Of a DNA stretch of 35,623 nucleotides, positions 25,069 to 32,926 are shown one piece after another (positions within the stretch are counted from its first letter, which is position 1; each line of letters starts with the position of its first letter). Made by a program: the position numbers and the translations under genes. The stretch is taken from assembly GCA_021810245.1 (NCBI GenBank), contig JAJZJF010000010.1, positions 1 through 35,623 on the forward strand, read 5' to 3'. Source of the DNA: a bacterium. Its GTDB lineage: Bacteria; Elusimicrobiota; Elusimicrobia; UBA1565; UBA9628. The notes under the pieces were generated by a model. The model saw only the letters and a program-made list of their open reading frames with translations, had not been told where the DNA came from and ran no database searches.

Positions 25069-25829
25069 GGTTGAACTATGTCGGAAGGCTCAAGGGAAAT
25101 TTCTGGGTTTTTTTGCGTCTGAAAAGAAGTTTCCTCGCTCATCGTGGGTGGTTGTGGGGGAATCGGTTTTTCTGTTTGTCCCATTTCGTCTAGAGAAGCT
25201 GGAGTTTCTTTGCGCTCGGAAATCTCGAATTGCTCGATGGACGGAAGCTCTTCTAAGTTTTTGAGGCCGAAATGCTTTAGAAACTCAGGGGTCGTTTCAT
25301 ACATCAAGGGACGTCCGATGGTTTCTTTTCGCCCCGCGACGCGGATGAGTTTTTTCTCAAGGAGGGTTTCAAGAGCGGCGATGACGTCAACTCCGCGAAT
25401 GGTTTCGATTTCGGCTCGGGTTAAGGGTTGGCGATAGGCGATGATGGAAAGAGTTTCATGGGCCGCTTTTGAGAGTTTAAGCGTCATCTTGTCGGCAAAC
25501 AGCTTGCGGATGACGGAGGCATATTCCGGTTTTGTCGCCATTTGAAATCCTCCGGCGATTTCAAATATCCTAAGCGCGGAATTTCTGCTCTGAAGGTTCT
25601 CCTTTAACTCGTTGACGGCGCTTTCAACTATGGAGAGGTTCTTCTCTTTCGCTAAGTCTCCGATCCGTTTTAAAGAAAGAGGGCGATCGGTGATAAAAAG
25701 AAGGGTCTCGATAATCCCGATAAGGGGCAAAATAGTTTTTCCCGCGGGAGTTTTTTCTTCTTCAGGTTCCGGGGTTTGGCTCGTTTCCATTTGAGCTTGA
25801 ATAGGCGGCTGCGATGTCTCCATTTCCAT
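25065..25829 (-). CDS. scpB: Segregation and condensation protein ScpB
   Basis: ScpB is the winged-helix kite subunit of the SMC-ScpA-ScpB condensin that organises chromosomes. The 254 residues include the two winged helices (about 32-195; IIETLLFITDRPLSLKRIGDL, ETLSIIAYRQPLTRAEIE, IRGVDV, GRPLMYETTPEFLKHFGL). N- and C-terminal tails rich in Pro/Glu/Gln/Thr lie on each side. The start ATG 25829 is fixed by AAGGAGGT just upstream. It therefore overlaps the end of scpA by 68 nt in another frame. Confidence 0.93.
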   Translation of the reverse strand: MEMETSQPPIQAQMETSQTPEPEEEKTPAGKTILPLIGIIETLLFITDRPLSLKRIGDLAKEKNLSIVESAVNELKENLQSRNSALRIFEIAGGFQMATKPEYASVIRKLFADKMTLKLSKAAHETLSIIAYRQPLTRAEIETIRGVDVIAALETLLEKKLIRVAGRKETIGRPLMYETTPEFLKHFGLKNLEELPSIEQFEISERKETPASLDEMGQTEKPIPPQPPTMSEETSFQTQKNPEISLEPSDIVQP

Positions 25830-26535
25830 GGGGGACCTCCTTTTTAAAGATTAGAATCTTGCCGAAATTTAAATCTTGCCTGATGAAAACTTTTTGGAGG
25901 CGGACCAGTTCTAAAAGAGCTAGAAAACAGCTGAGAATGCCCCGGCGTTTTTTTTCGCCGGTAAAAATATCTTCCCAGGATAAAGCCGGGCGGTCCTCGA
26001 GCATTTTTGATATTTTTTCGATTTTCTCTTCGATTGGAAACTCTTCTCCGAGAATCTCCCGCGAGTCTTTTTCTCCGCGCTCATATATTTCTTTGAGCGC
26101 CGACAGCAAATCGAACACTCCGACGGAAAGGGTTTTTTCTGAGTCTTCAAAATGGGGGGTGCCTCGGTAGAATATGTTTTTAAATTCCTCTCCCCGATTT
26201 TCTAGGTATTCGGAGGCGGCCTTAAACTTTTGATACTCAAGAAGTTTGGCCGTCAGATCCGATTCCGGACTCAATTCTTCTTCCAGCCGTTCCGGGCTTT
26301 TGGGAAGAAGGGATTTGGCTTTGAGGAGCATCAAAGTCGAGGCCATGACCAAAAACTCTCCCGCCAGATCCAAATTAAGGTCTTTCATCAACTGCAGATA
26401 TTCGAGATATTCGTGCGTGATATGCGCAAGGGGAATGTTGTGGATATCGAGGTCGTCTTTCTTAATCAGAAAGAGAAGAAGATCCAGAGGCCCTTCAAAA
26501 ACTTCGAGATGGATGTCCAGCGTTGGAATAGGCAT
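25762..26535 (-). CDS. scpA: Segregation and condensation protein ScpA
   Basis: ScpA is the kleisin that bridges SMC heads and binds ScpB. The 257-residue product has the typical N-terminus FEGPLDLLLFLIKKDDLDIHNIP and LAGEFLVMASTLMLLKAKSLLP, a variable middle, and a winged-helix C-terminal part (about 195-240). The last 22 or so codons overlap scpB. It follows trpS by 7 nt. Confidence 0.93.
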   Translation of the reverse strand: MPIPTLDIHLEVFEGPLDLLLFLIKKDDLDIHNIPLAHITHEYLEYLQLMKDLNLDLAGEFLVMASTLMLLKAKSLLPKSPERLEEELSPESDLTAKLLEYQKFKAASEYLENRGEEFKNIFYRGTPHFEDSEKTLSVGVFDLLSALKEIYERGEKDSREILGEEFPIEEKIEKISKMLEDRPALSWEDIFTGEKKRRGILSCFLALLELVRLQKVFIRQDLNFGKILIFKKEVPHGNGDIAAAYSSSNGNEPNPGT

Positions 26536-26542
26536 TGGCCTA

Positions 26543-27694
26543 TTATACGAGATTCATTGCCCGGCGAACACGGGTCATGGTTTCTGAGGCAACGTCCTTG
26601 GCTTTTTTCGCTCCGGATTCCAGGATGCTGGAAACGGCGTCCGGGTTTTTGGACAGTTGATTTCTTCTTTCTCTAAATTGCGAGAAGGGTGCGCTCATTT
26701 CCAACAGCAGATCTTTTTTGCAGGCCACACAGCCGATTTTTCCGGCTAGGCAATCGCTTTTGCGCTGTTTGACGAAATCCTCCAAGGCGTAGAGTTTGTG
26801 CAGGGCAAAAGCCGAACACCCCGGCGGATTTTCCGCGCAGGGCTCTGGATGTCCGGGATCCGTGGCCTTGATTTTCGTGGGATCAGTATAAAGGGAGCGA
26901 ATCTTTTCTTTTAGAGAATCCTCGCTTTCCAGTAGTTGAATTGTGTTCCCGTAAGATTTGGACATTTTCCGGCCGTCCGTGCCGGGAACTTTTGGCGTTG
27001 AGGTCAATAGAGCCTCGGGCTCGGCGAAAGTTTCGGGGAAAAAACTGTTGAATCTCCGGCATATCTCGCGGGATAATTCGACATGGGGCAATTGGTCTTG
27101 TCCCACTGGAACCTTGGTGGCATTATAGAGGAGAATATCGGCTGATTGAAGAACGGGGTAGAGAAGAAATCCGGATGTTCGCAACTCATATTTGGATGAT
27201 TCCGTTTTAGCGGAAAGTTGTTCGGCGATGGCAATATCGCTTTCGCCTGGGCGCACAAGAGCGCTTCCCAGCGCTTGAACCGAATGTTTGGTTTTGGCGA
27301 GTTCCTGGAGCTGTTCTTTCCATGTCGGATTATTTTCAAGCCAGGACAAAGGGGTGGTCATGCTCAAAAGGAGAGCCAACTCCGCGTGTTCGATTATGTC
27401 AGATTGTTTAAATATGACGCATTTCTCCGGATCTAACCCCGCCGCGAGCCAATCTAAAACCATTTGATGGACATTCTCTTTTAATGAAGAGGTGTCCGCA
27501 TATCCCGTCGTCAGCATATGCCAATCAACCACGCAAAAGTAGCAGGTATATTTCTCTTGGAGCTCTACCCAATTTTTAAGGGCCCCGAAATAGTTGCCCA
27601 AATGCAGCCTTCCCGTCGGCCTCATTCCGGAAAAAACAATGGGTTTAAGAGCGGCTTTGCTTGACGCGGCGGAAGTTAACTTGGTATCATTCAT
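26543..27694 (-). CDS. trpS: Tryptophanyl-tRNA synthetase with Fe-S-type Cys motif
   Basis: TrpRS joins tryptophan to tRNA-Trp. Class I signatures are HLGN (31-34, HIGH) and KMSKS (243-247). The 383 residues exceed the usual 330 or so. One cause is an insert of about 35 residues between WKEQLQEL and SGFLLYPVLQSADIL. A Cys set C293-x21-C315-x6-C322-x2-C325 closely resembles the [4Fe-4S] site known from Thermotoga TrpRS near the anticodon-binding region. Cluster binding is an inference. It opens the minus-strand unit trpS-scpA-scpB-glgA. No clear ribosome site precedes ATG 27694. Confidence 0.94.
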   Translation of the reverse strand: MNDTKLTSAASSKAALKPIVFSGMRPTGRLHLGNYFGALKNWVELQEKYTCYFCVVDWHMLTTGYADTSSLKENVHQMVLDWLAAGLDPEKCVIFKQSDIIEHAELALLLSMTTPLSWLENNPTWKEQLQELAKTKHSVQALGSALVRPGESDIAIAEQLSAKTESSKYELRTSGFLLYPVLQSADILLYNATKVPVGQDQLPHVELSREICRRFNSFFPETFAEPEALLTSTPKVPGTDGRKMSKSYGNTIQLLESEDSLKEKIRSLYTDPTKIKATDPGHPEPCAENPPGCSAFALHKLYALEDFVKQRKSDCLAGKIGCVACKKDLLLEMSAPFSQFRERRNQLSKNPDAVSSILESGAKKAKDVASETMTRVRRAMNLV

Positions 27695-27759
27695 TGCTGG
27701 TGTATTTTTAATAGTAGCAGTTTCCCCGAGGGAATATAAACAAGTTTACTAAAAACAGC
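27695..27759. promoter_or_regulatory. Divergent trpS/infC control region
   Basis: This spacer must hold promoters for both directions. Visible signals are weak. On the plus strand TATAAA (27735-27740) could be a -10 but no good -35 is spaced correctly. On the minus strand TACTAT (27711-27716) has the same weakness. A small inverted repeat TTCCC-CGA-GGGAA lies at about 27722-27734. The GAGGG within it may instead be an infC ribosome site. Confidence 0.4.
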
Positions 27760-28263
27760 GTGCAGGTCCGAATCAATAACCGTATTTCGGCCAGAGAAGT
27801 TCGGGTGATTGATTCCGACGGGACTCAAGTGGGGGTTCGGCCCCTGCCCGAGGCCCTGGCGATGGCTAGACAGAGGGGTTTAGATCTCATTGAGATCGCT
27901 CCGAACGCCAACCCGCCGGTTTGTAAGATTTTAGATTTTTCGAAATACAAGTACGAGCAGGAGAAAAAAGAAAGAGAAGCCCGCAAAAATCAAAAAGCGG
28001 GGATGCTTAAGGAAGTGCGTTTTAAGCCGCATATTGGAGTGCATGACCTGGAAGTCAAAATTAAGCAGATTGGCGAATTTTTGGCCGCTCGCGACAAGGT
28101 AAGAGTGATGGTCGTTTTTCGTGGGCGGGAAATGCAGCATAAAGATTTGGGAATGAAATTGTTGGACGATATTCGCGTGAGGCTGGAACTGTCCAGTTCC
28201 ATTGAGCAGGCGCCTCAAAACGACCGGAATCGTCTTTTCATGACTTTGATCCCGAAACATTAG
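27760..28263 (+). CDS. infC: Translation initiation factor IF-3
   Basis: IF-3 checks start codons and keeps ribosomal subunits apart. The 167 residues include the N-domain (RINNRISAREVRVIDSDG), the linker KKEREARKNQKA, and the C-domain (KEVRFKPHIGVHDLEVKIKQ, FRGREMQHKDLGMKLL). The GTG 27760 start used here has no ribosome site. The frame is open 42 nt further up, where ATA 27736 follows GAGGG closely and would add eight residues (INKFTKNS). IF-3 genes are known to use rare starts (AUU in Escherichia coli) for autoregulation, so a non-standard start is plausible. It heads the order infC-rpmI-rplT-pheS-pheT. Confidence 0.93.
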   Translation: MQVRINNRISAREVRVIDSDGTQVGVRPLPEALAMARQRGLDLIEIAPNANPPVCKILDFSKYKYEQEKKEREARKNQKAGMLKEVRFKPHIGVHDLEVKIKQIGEFLAARDKVRVMVVFRGREMQHKDLGMKLLDDIRVRLELSSSIEQAPQNDRNRLFMTLIPKH

Positions 28264-28272
28264 GAGAATGAT

Positions 28273-28470
28273 ATGCCCAAGATGAAATCGCACAGCGGAG
28301 CGAAGAAGCGCTTTTTAAAGACGGGCAAGGGCCTTTGGCGCCATAAACGCGCGGGCAAGCGCCATCTGTTGGCCCCGATGTCTTCCGGCCGCAGCCGTTT
28401 TTTGAGCGGGAAAAACACCCTCAATAACGTGGATGGAAAAGTTATTTCGCAATATCTGCCTTATCGGTGA
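28273..28470 (+). CDS. rpmI: 50S ribosomal protein L35
   Basis: The 65-residue basic protein has the family start MPKMKSHSGAKKRFLKTGKG and the RHLLAPMSSGRSR region. AGGAGA precedes the ATG by 6 nt. It sits between infC and rplT, the conserved place. Confidence 0.96.
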   Translation: MPKMKSHSGAKKRFLKTGKGLWRHKRAGKRHLLAPMSSGRSRFLSGKNTLNNVDGKVISQYLPYR

Positions 28471-28476
28471 GGAGTT

Positions 28477-28857
28477 ATGAGAATTAAATCCGGCGTTACA
28501 ACCAGAAGACACAAAAGAAAATATTTTAAGCTCGCCAAGGGCTTTTATTCGGACAAGAGCCGCAAATGGCGCATGGTCAAGCAGCAGGTGGAAAAGTCCT
28601 TGACCGCCTCATATACCGGCAGGAAGGACCGGAAAGGAGATTTTCGCACTCTCTGGACCCAGCGCATCAATGCCGCTTGCCGCGAGCATGGAACGACCTA
28701 TTCTCGCTTTATCGCCGGGCTTAAAAAGGCCGGGATTGTCCTCAATCGCAAGATGCTTTCGGAAATCGCGGTGACGGACGCTTCTTCTTTCAAGCAGCTG
28801 GTCGGCCTTGCGGGCTCGGGGGCTGGCTTGAAATCTTCGTCCAAAGCGGCCGTCTGA
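28477..28857 (+). CDS. rplT: 50S ribosomal protein L20
   Basis: This 126-residue protein is an early 23S rRNA-binding assembly protein. Typical parts are MRIKSGVTTRRHKRKYFKLAKG-type start, RKWRMVKQQ, WTQRINAACREHGTTYSRFI and LNRKMLSEIAV. It follows rpmI by 6 nt, with a GAGG site inside the spacer. L20 represses this operon in several bacteria; no leader structure was identified here. Confidence 0.96.
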   Translation: MRIKSGVTTRRHKRKYFKLAKGFYSDKSRKWRMVKQQVEKSLTASYTGRKDRKGDFRTLWTQRINAACREHGTTYSRFIAGLKKAGIVLNRKMLSEIAVTDASSFKQLVGLAGSGAGLKSSSKAAV

Positions 28858-28891
28858 AGCGGAGGTTTTCTTTTCTCGGGGCGGGATATTG

Positions 28892-29977
28892 ATGAATTCC
28901 TCGGACTGGGAAAAAGATCTTGAGAGAGTCGTCCGCGAGGTATCCGCCGAAAATTTTTCCGCCATTTTAAACTCGGAAGATTTAGAGCGCCTTCGGATAC
29001 GCTTTCTGGGCCGCAAAGGCTCGTTAACCGAACTCCTTAAATCGATCAAAGATCTCTCCATTGAAGAGCGCAAGCTCTTGGCTCCTAAAGCCCAGAAAAT
29101 TAAATCCCATCTGGAATCTCAAATCGAGGCCCGGATGGCGGAAATTGAAAAACTGCGCTTTGAAAAGGATCTCAATTCTAGGACTCTGGATTTAAGCCTT
29201 CCGCCGCTTTTGCCTTTGCGCGGGCGCTTTCATCCCCTGACCCAGATGCAAAATCAGATGGCCCATATTTTCGGCTTGATGGGGTTTTCTTGGGCCGAGG
29301 GCCCATTAATCGAAGATGACGAGCATAATTTCACGGCTCTTAACATCCCAGAGCATCATTCCGCTCGCGATATGCTCGACACCTTCTATGTTGAAGGCTC
29401 AAAGGTCATGCGGACGCATACTTCTCCGGTACAAATTCGCGCGATGCGGCAGAAAAAGCCGCCGCTCAGAATTATTTCTCCGGGCCGGGTCTTTAGGCAT
29501 GAAGCGGTTGACTCTACTCACTCTGCGGTGTTTCATCAGGTGGAAGGCTTGTATGTGGACAAAAATGTCTCTTTTGCGGATTTAAAAGGGACTCTGGAAG
29601 AATTTTTAAAAGCCCTTTTTGGGCCAGAAATCAAGGTTCGTTTCCGCCCTTCTTATTTTCCGTTTACGGAACCCTCCGCGGAGGTCGATTTGTCTTGTCT
29701 GTTTTGTTCCGGAACCGGGATGGGAATAGACCAAAATCCCTGTGGAACTTGCAAGAAAACGGGTTTTATCGAGATCCTAGGCGCCGGCATGGTTCACCCG
29801 AACGTTTTTAAAGCCGTGGGCTATGATCCGGAGATTTGGTCGGGATTTGCTTTTGGAATTGGAGTTGAACGCGTTGCCATGCTTAAATGGCAGATTAAAG
29901 ATATTCGCGATTTTTATCAAAACGACGTTCGTTTCCTTTCCCAATTTAAGGACACGGAGTTGCCTCTTTTCGCTTAA
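28892..29977 (+). CDS. pheS: Phenylalanyl-tRNA synthetase alpha subunit
   Basis: PheS carries the catalytic class II core of the alpha2-beta2 enzyme. I use ATG 28892 (361 residues); TTG 28889 directly before it is a poorer choice. The N-terminal coiled coil (about 1-85) contains LRIRFLGRKGSLTELLKS. Motif 2 is ISPGRVFRHEAVDSTH, motif 3 is FGIGVERVAMLKW. A Cys set CxxC-x11-CxxC (LFCSGTGMG...CGTCKKTG) lies before EILGAGMVHP. Such a pair occurs in many bacterial PheS and may bind zinc. Confidence 0.96.
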   Translation: MNSSDWEKDLERVVREVSAENFSAILNSEDLERLRIRFLGRKGSLTELLKSIKDLSIEERKLLAPKAQKIKSHLESQIEARMAEIEKLRFEKDLNSRTLDLSLPPLLPLRGRFHPLTQMQNQMAHIFGLMGFSWAEGPLIEDDEHNFTALNIPEHHSARDMLDTFYVEGSKVMRTHTSPVQIRAMRQKKPPLRIISPGRVFRHEAVDSTHSAVFHQVEGLYVDKNVSFADLKGTLEEFLKALFGPEIKVRFRPSYFPFTEPSAEVDLSCLFCSGTGMGIDQNPCGTCKKTGFIEILGAGMVHPNVFKAVGYDPEIWSGFAFGIGVERVAMLKWQIKDIRDFYQNDVRFLSQFKDTELPLFA

Positions 29978-32374
29978 ATGAAAATTTCTCTTTCCTGGCT
30001 TAAAGAACATTTGGAATTTAATTTTTCCGCCGAAGAATTGGCGGAGAAATTGGGTAATTTAGGTTTTGAGGTAGAGTCCATTGAAAGAAAAGGCCCGCAG
30101 TTTAAGGGCGTTTTTTCCGCCCAAATTCTTCAGATCGAAAAACATCCCAATGCCGATCGCCTGAGCGTTTGCCAGGTTACCGATGGAAGCGAGAATTTTA
30201 CGATTGTCTGCGGAGCTAAAAATATCGCAGTCGGCCAAAAAGTGCCTTTGGCTAAAGTTGGGGCCGATTTGCCCGGCGGGATGAAAATTTCTAGATCCAA
30301 GATCCGTGGGGTCGAATCCTCGGGAATGATTTGTTCCGGCAAGGAATTGGGATTGGGATCTGAAAACGGCGGAATTTTGATTTTGGACCCACAATTGGAT
30401 CTGGGAAAAGACATGTCTTTGGCCTTGGGAGAAAAGACCGAGATTCTGGATGTGGCAGTTCTCCCAAATCGTCCCGATTGCTTGTCTCATTTGGGGTTGG
30501 CGCGGGAGCTTTCTTGGTCTCTCAATATTCCCCTTAAACCTTTTAAGATTTCAGAGCCAACATCGCAGAGGGTGCCGGATTGGAAAATCTCTGTCGCTTC
30601 AAAAGAGGATTGCCCGGTTTATGTGGGTCGGGTTTTTGAAAATCTCAAGGTTTCTCCCAGCCCGCCTTGGCTAGTAGATCGCCTGGGTTCGGTCGGGATT
30701 AAATCCATCAATAATGTGGTGGATGTCACCAACTATATTTTGATGGACTTGGGGCAGCCTTTGCATGTGTTCGATGCCGACGCTTTGGAGGGAACGGAGA
30801 TTTTCGTCCGTCGGGCTTTGGCGGGCGAATCCCTGGTGGCCTTGGATGACAAAAAATACGATCTCAATTCCGATATTTTGGTGATTGCCGACAAAAATTC
30901 TCCGCAGGCTATCGCGGGCGTGATGGGAGGGCTTTCTTCCGCGGTCCTATCAAAAACCAAACGCGTATTTTTGGAAAGCGCCTCATTTAACGCGGCTTTA
31001 ATTAGAAAGACGACCCAGGCTTTGAGGCTTAAATCGGAATCCTCTTATCGCTTTGAGCGGGGAACAGACCCCGAACTTCCGGAAAAGGCCTCATTAAAAG
31101 CGGCGGAGATGATTCTGTCTTTGGCCGGAGGAAAAGCTTCAGATGCGGTCTCTCAAAAAAACATTAAGCAAAATCCCGCGATTGTGATTTCCGCCGCTCA
31201 GATTAATCAGATGTTGGGTTCTGATTTTAAACCCGCCGATATTAAAGATGTATTTTCCGGGCTTGTCCGTGACGGCGGAAGCCTTAAACTCAAAGAAGGC
31301 CAAGAAGGATTTTTTTCGCTGACCGCGCCTTCTTATCGTTTGGATATCGAATCTCGGGCGGACCTGGCAGAAGAGGCGGCTCGGATTTTGGGCTATCAAA
31401 AAATTCCCGTTCACTACCCGAAAATATCTTTTGCCCCGCCCCGCAAAACCGAGAGCGCCGCCTTGGTTGATTTTTTAAGCCAGCGCCTGAAAGAAACCGG
31501 GTTTTTTGAGGCTTATAATTACGATTTTACCTCTCTGGCTGATTTTGAGCTTTCCGGCGCCGAAATGATTAAAGGCGTCCGTTTAAAAAATCCTCTTTCA
31601 GAAGATATGACGATTCTTCGCCCCACTCTCTTAACCGGGCTTTTACGCAATGCCCAATATAATTTCAATCACGGAAATTTTTCCTTCCGTCTGTTTGAAA
31701 AGGGAAGCGGTTTTTATGACGGAAGAGAAAACCAGCTCCTGTCTGGCATAGCTACTGGGAAATTCCCGGAAATTTATTGGAAACAGGAACGGGCAGCGGA
31801 AAATGATTTCTACGGGGTTCTGGGCGCATTAGTGGATTCTTTCTCGGGTTTTGACCTGGATTATTCTCCGTTAGACTTGGGTTTGCCTCAAATTCAGGCG
31901 TTGTTTCACCCCCAAAAAACAGTTGAGTTTAAATCCGCGGGAGAGATTGTCGGCCTGTGCGGCCTTTTGCATCCGCGTCTGGCTTCCCGCTGGAATATTT
32001 CTCCTCAACAACGCGAGGGAGTCTTTATTTTTGAGTTCAATCTTTCTCTTCTAAAGAAATCCCCGTCCCCGTCTTCTTTTAAAACTTTGAGCGAATTTCC
32101 ATTGGCGTGGCGGGATATCTCAATTGTCCTTGCGGAAGAAATTTCCTATTCCTCGGTTTTGCGTGCGATTGAAGAGTCTAAGGTCCCGGAATTAAAGAGA
32201 GTCGAGCTCGTCGATATTTTTTCCGGCGAAAACATCGAAAAAGGCTTTAAGAGCCTGACTCTGCGCATGACTTTTGGCCTCAATGATCGGACGATTACAG
32301 ATAAGGAAGTGGAAAACTCTATCGCTAAAATTCTTGAGAGTTTTAAAAAGATCGGGGCTGTCCTTAGGTCTTAG
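29978..32374 (+). CDS. pheT: Phenylalanyl-tRNA synthetase beta subunit
   Basis: PheT provides tRNA binding and editing. The 798 residues hold all parts: a tRNA-binding OB domain (about 39-150, with EKHPNADRLSVCQV and SRSKIRGVESSGMICS), and B3/B4 editing (SINNVVDVTNYILMDLGQPLHVFDAD, IAGVMGG). B5 and the core-like domain follow (KNPLSEDMTILRPTLLTGLL), then a C-terminal anticodon-binding FDX-ACB domain (about 705-798, FPLAWRDISIVL...FGLNDRTITDKEV). The ATG follows the pheS stop with no gap. Confidence 0.96.
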   Translation: MKISLSWLKEHLEFNFSAEELAEKLGNLGFEVESIERKGPQFKGVFSAQILQIEKHPNADRLSVCQVTDGSENFTIVCGAKNIAVGQKVPLAKVGADLPGGMKISRSKIRGVESSGMICSGKELGLGSENGGILILDPQLDLGKDMSLALGEKTEILDVAVLPNRPDCLSHLGLARELSWSLNIPLKPFKISEPTSQRVPDWKISVASKEDCPVYVGRVFENLKVSPSPPWLVDRLGSVGIKSINNVVDVTNYILMDLGQPLHVFDADALEGTEIFVRRALAGESLVALDDKKYDLNSDILVIADKNSPQAIAGVMGGLSSAVLSKTKRVFLESASFNAALIRKTTQALRLKSESSYRFERGTDPELPEKASLKAAEMILSLAGGKASDAVSQKNIKQNPAIVISAAQINQMLGSDFKPADIKDVFSGLVRDGGSLKLKEGQEGFFSLTAPSYRLDIESRADLAEEAARILGYQKIPVHYPKISFAPPRKTESAALVDFLSQRLKETGFFEAYNYDFTSLADFELSGAEMIKGVRLKNPLSEDMTILRPTLLTGLLRNAQYNFNHGNFSFRLFEKGSGFYDGRENQLLSGIATGKFPEIYWKQERAAENDFYGVLGALVDSFSGFDLDYSPLDLGLPQIQALFHPQKTVEFKSAGEIVGLCGLLHPRLASRWNISPQQREGVFIFEFNLSLLKKSPSPSSFKTLSEFPLAWRDISIVLAEEISYSSVLRAIEESKVPELKRVELVDIFSGENIEKGFKSLTLRMTFGLNDRTITDKEVENSIAKILESFKKIGAVLRS

Positions 32375-32382
32375 GCCTTAGC

Positions 32383-32616
32383 GTGCTTATCCCGGAAAAA
32401 ATCAAAAGGCTTGAGGCCTTGGTCTTAGAGGCCAGTCGCGCCATTAAAGATTTGCGTTCGACCAATAACAAACTACTCAAGGCCAATAAGGGTTTGCTCG
32501 AAGACAATGATCGCCTTAAGGCCCAGATTCAACGATTGTCGCGGTATCCCGTTATCCAGAGGCGCTTGCGGGACCGGCTTGAAAAAATAATCCACAAATT
32601 AGACAAAATAAAATAG
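32383..32616 (+). CDS. Short coiled-coil protein next to zapA (ZapB-like?)
   Basis: The 77-residue product starts at GTG 32383, 8 nt after pheT. It is almost wholly heptad-like: IKRLEALVLEASRAIKDL, LLKANKGLLEDNDRLKAQIQRL. It has no signal or membrane part. The ZapA gene follows by 13 nt, so a role as a partner in Z-ring assembly is attractive, but that rests on position and coiled-coil character only. Confidence 0.7.
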   Translation: MLIPEKIKRLEALVLEASRAIKDLRSTNNKLLKANKGLLEDNDRLKAQIQRLSRYPVIQRRLRDRLEKIIHKLDKIK

Positions 32617-32629
32617 GCGAGGGGGCGCG

Positions 32630-32926
32630 ATGAATGAAAAAATCGACATTGAAATTTTTCGCCGAAAATTGACCATTGGAATCGAGGGATTGACGCCCAT
32701 CGAAATAAACGCCTTGGCCCGAACGGTCGAAACGAGAATGGAACAGATTTTTAAGGAAAATCCGCACATCGCCGACAGCTCTAAAATCGCCATCTTAGCG
32801 GCCTTGTCTTTCGCGATAGAAAATTTTAAAAAAGAAGAGGCCATTGACGCGGAAGCGCGAGCGCTTGAAAATAAAGTTGACCATATGCATTTGTCTCTCC
32901 AGGGAGCCTTGGCTTTAGATGATTGA
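32630..32926 (+). CDS. zapA: Cell division protein ZapA
   Basis: ZapA binds and cross-links FtsZ filaments. The 98-residue protein has the small N-terminal head (IDIEIFRRKLTIGIEGLTPIEINALARTVETRMEQI) and a C-terminal helix for tetramer formation (SSKIAILAALSFAIENFKKEE). The ribosome site GAGGGGG precedes the ATG. The end overlaps rarA by 8 nt. Head and length fit ZapA well. Confidence 0.85.
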   Translation: MNEKIDIEIFRRKLTIGIEGLTPIEINALARTVETRMEQIFKENPHIADSSKIAILAALSFAIENFKKEEAIDAEARALENKVDHMHLSLQGALALDD

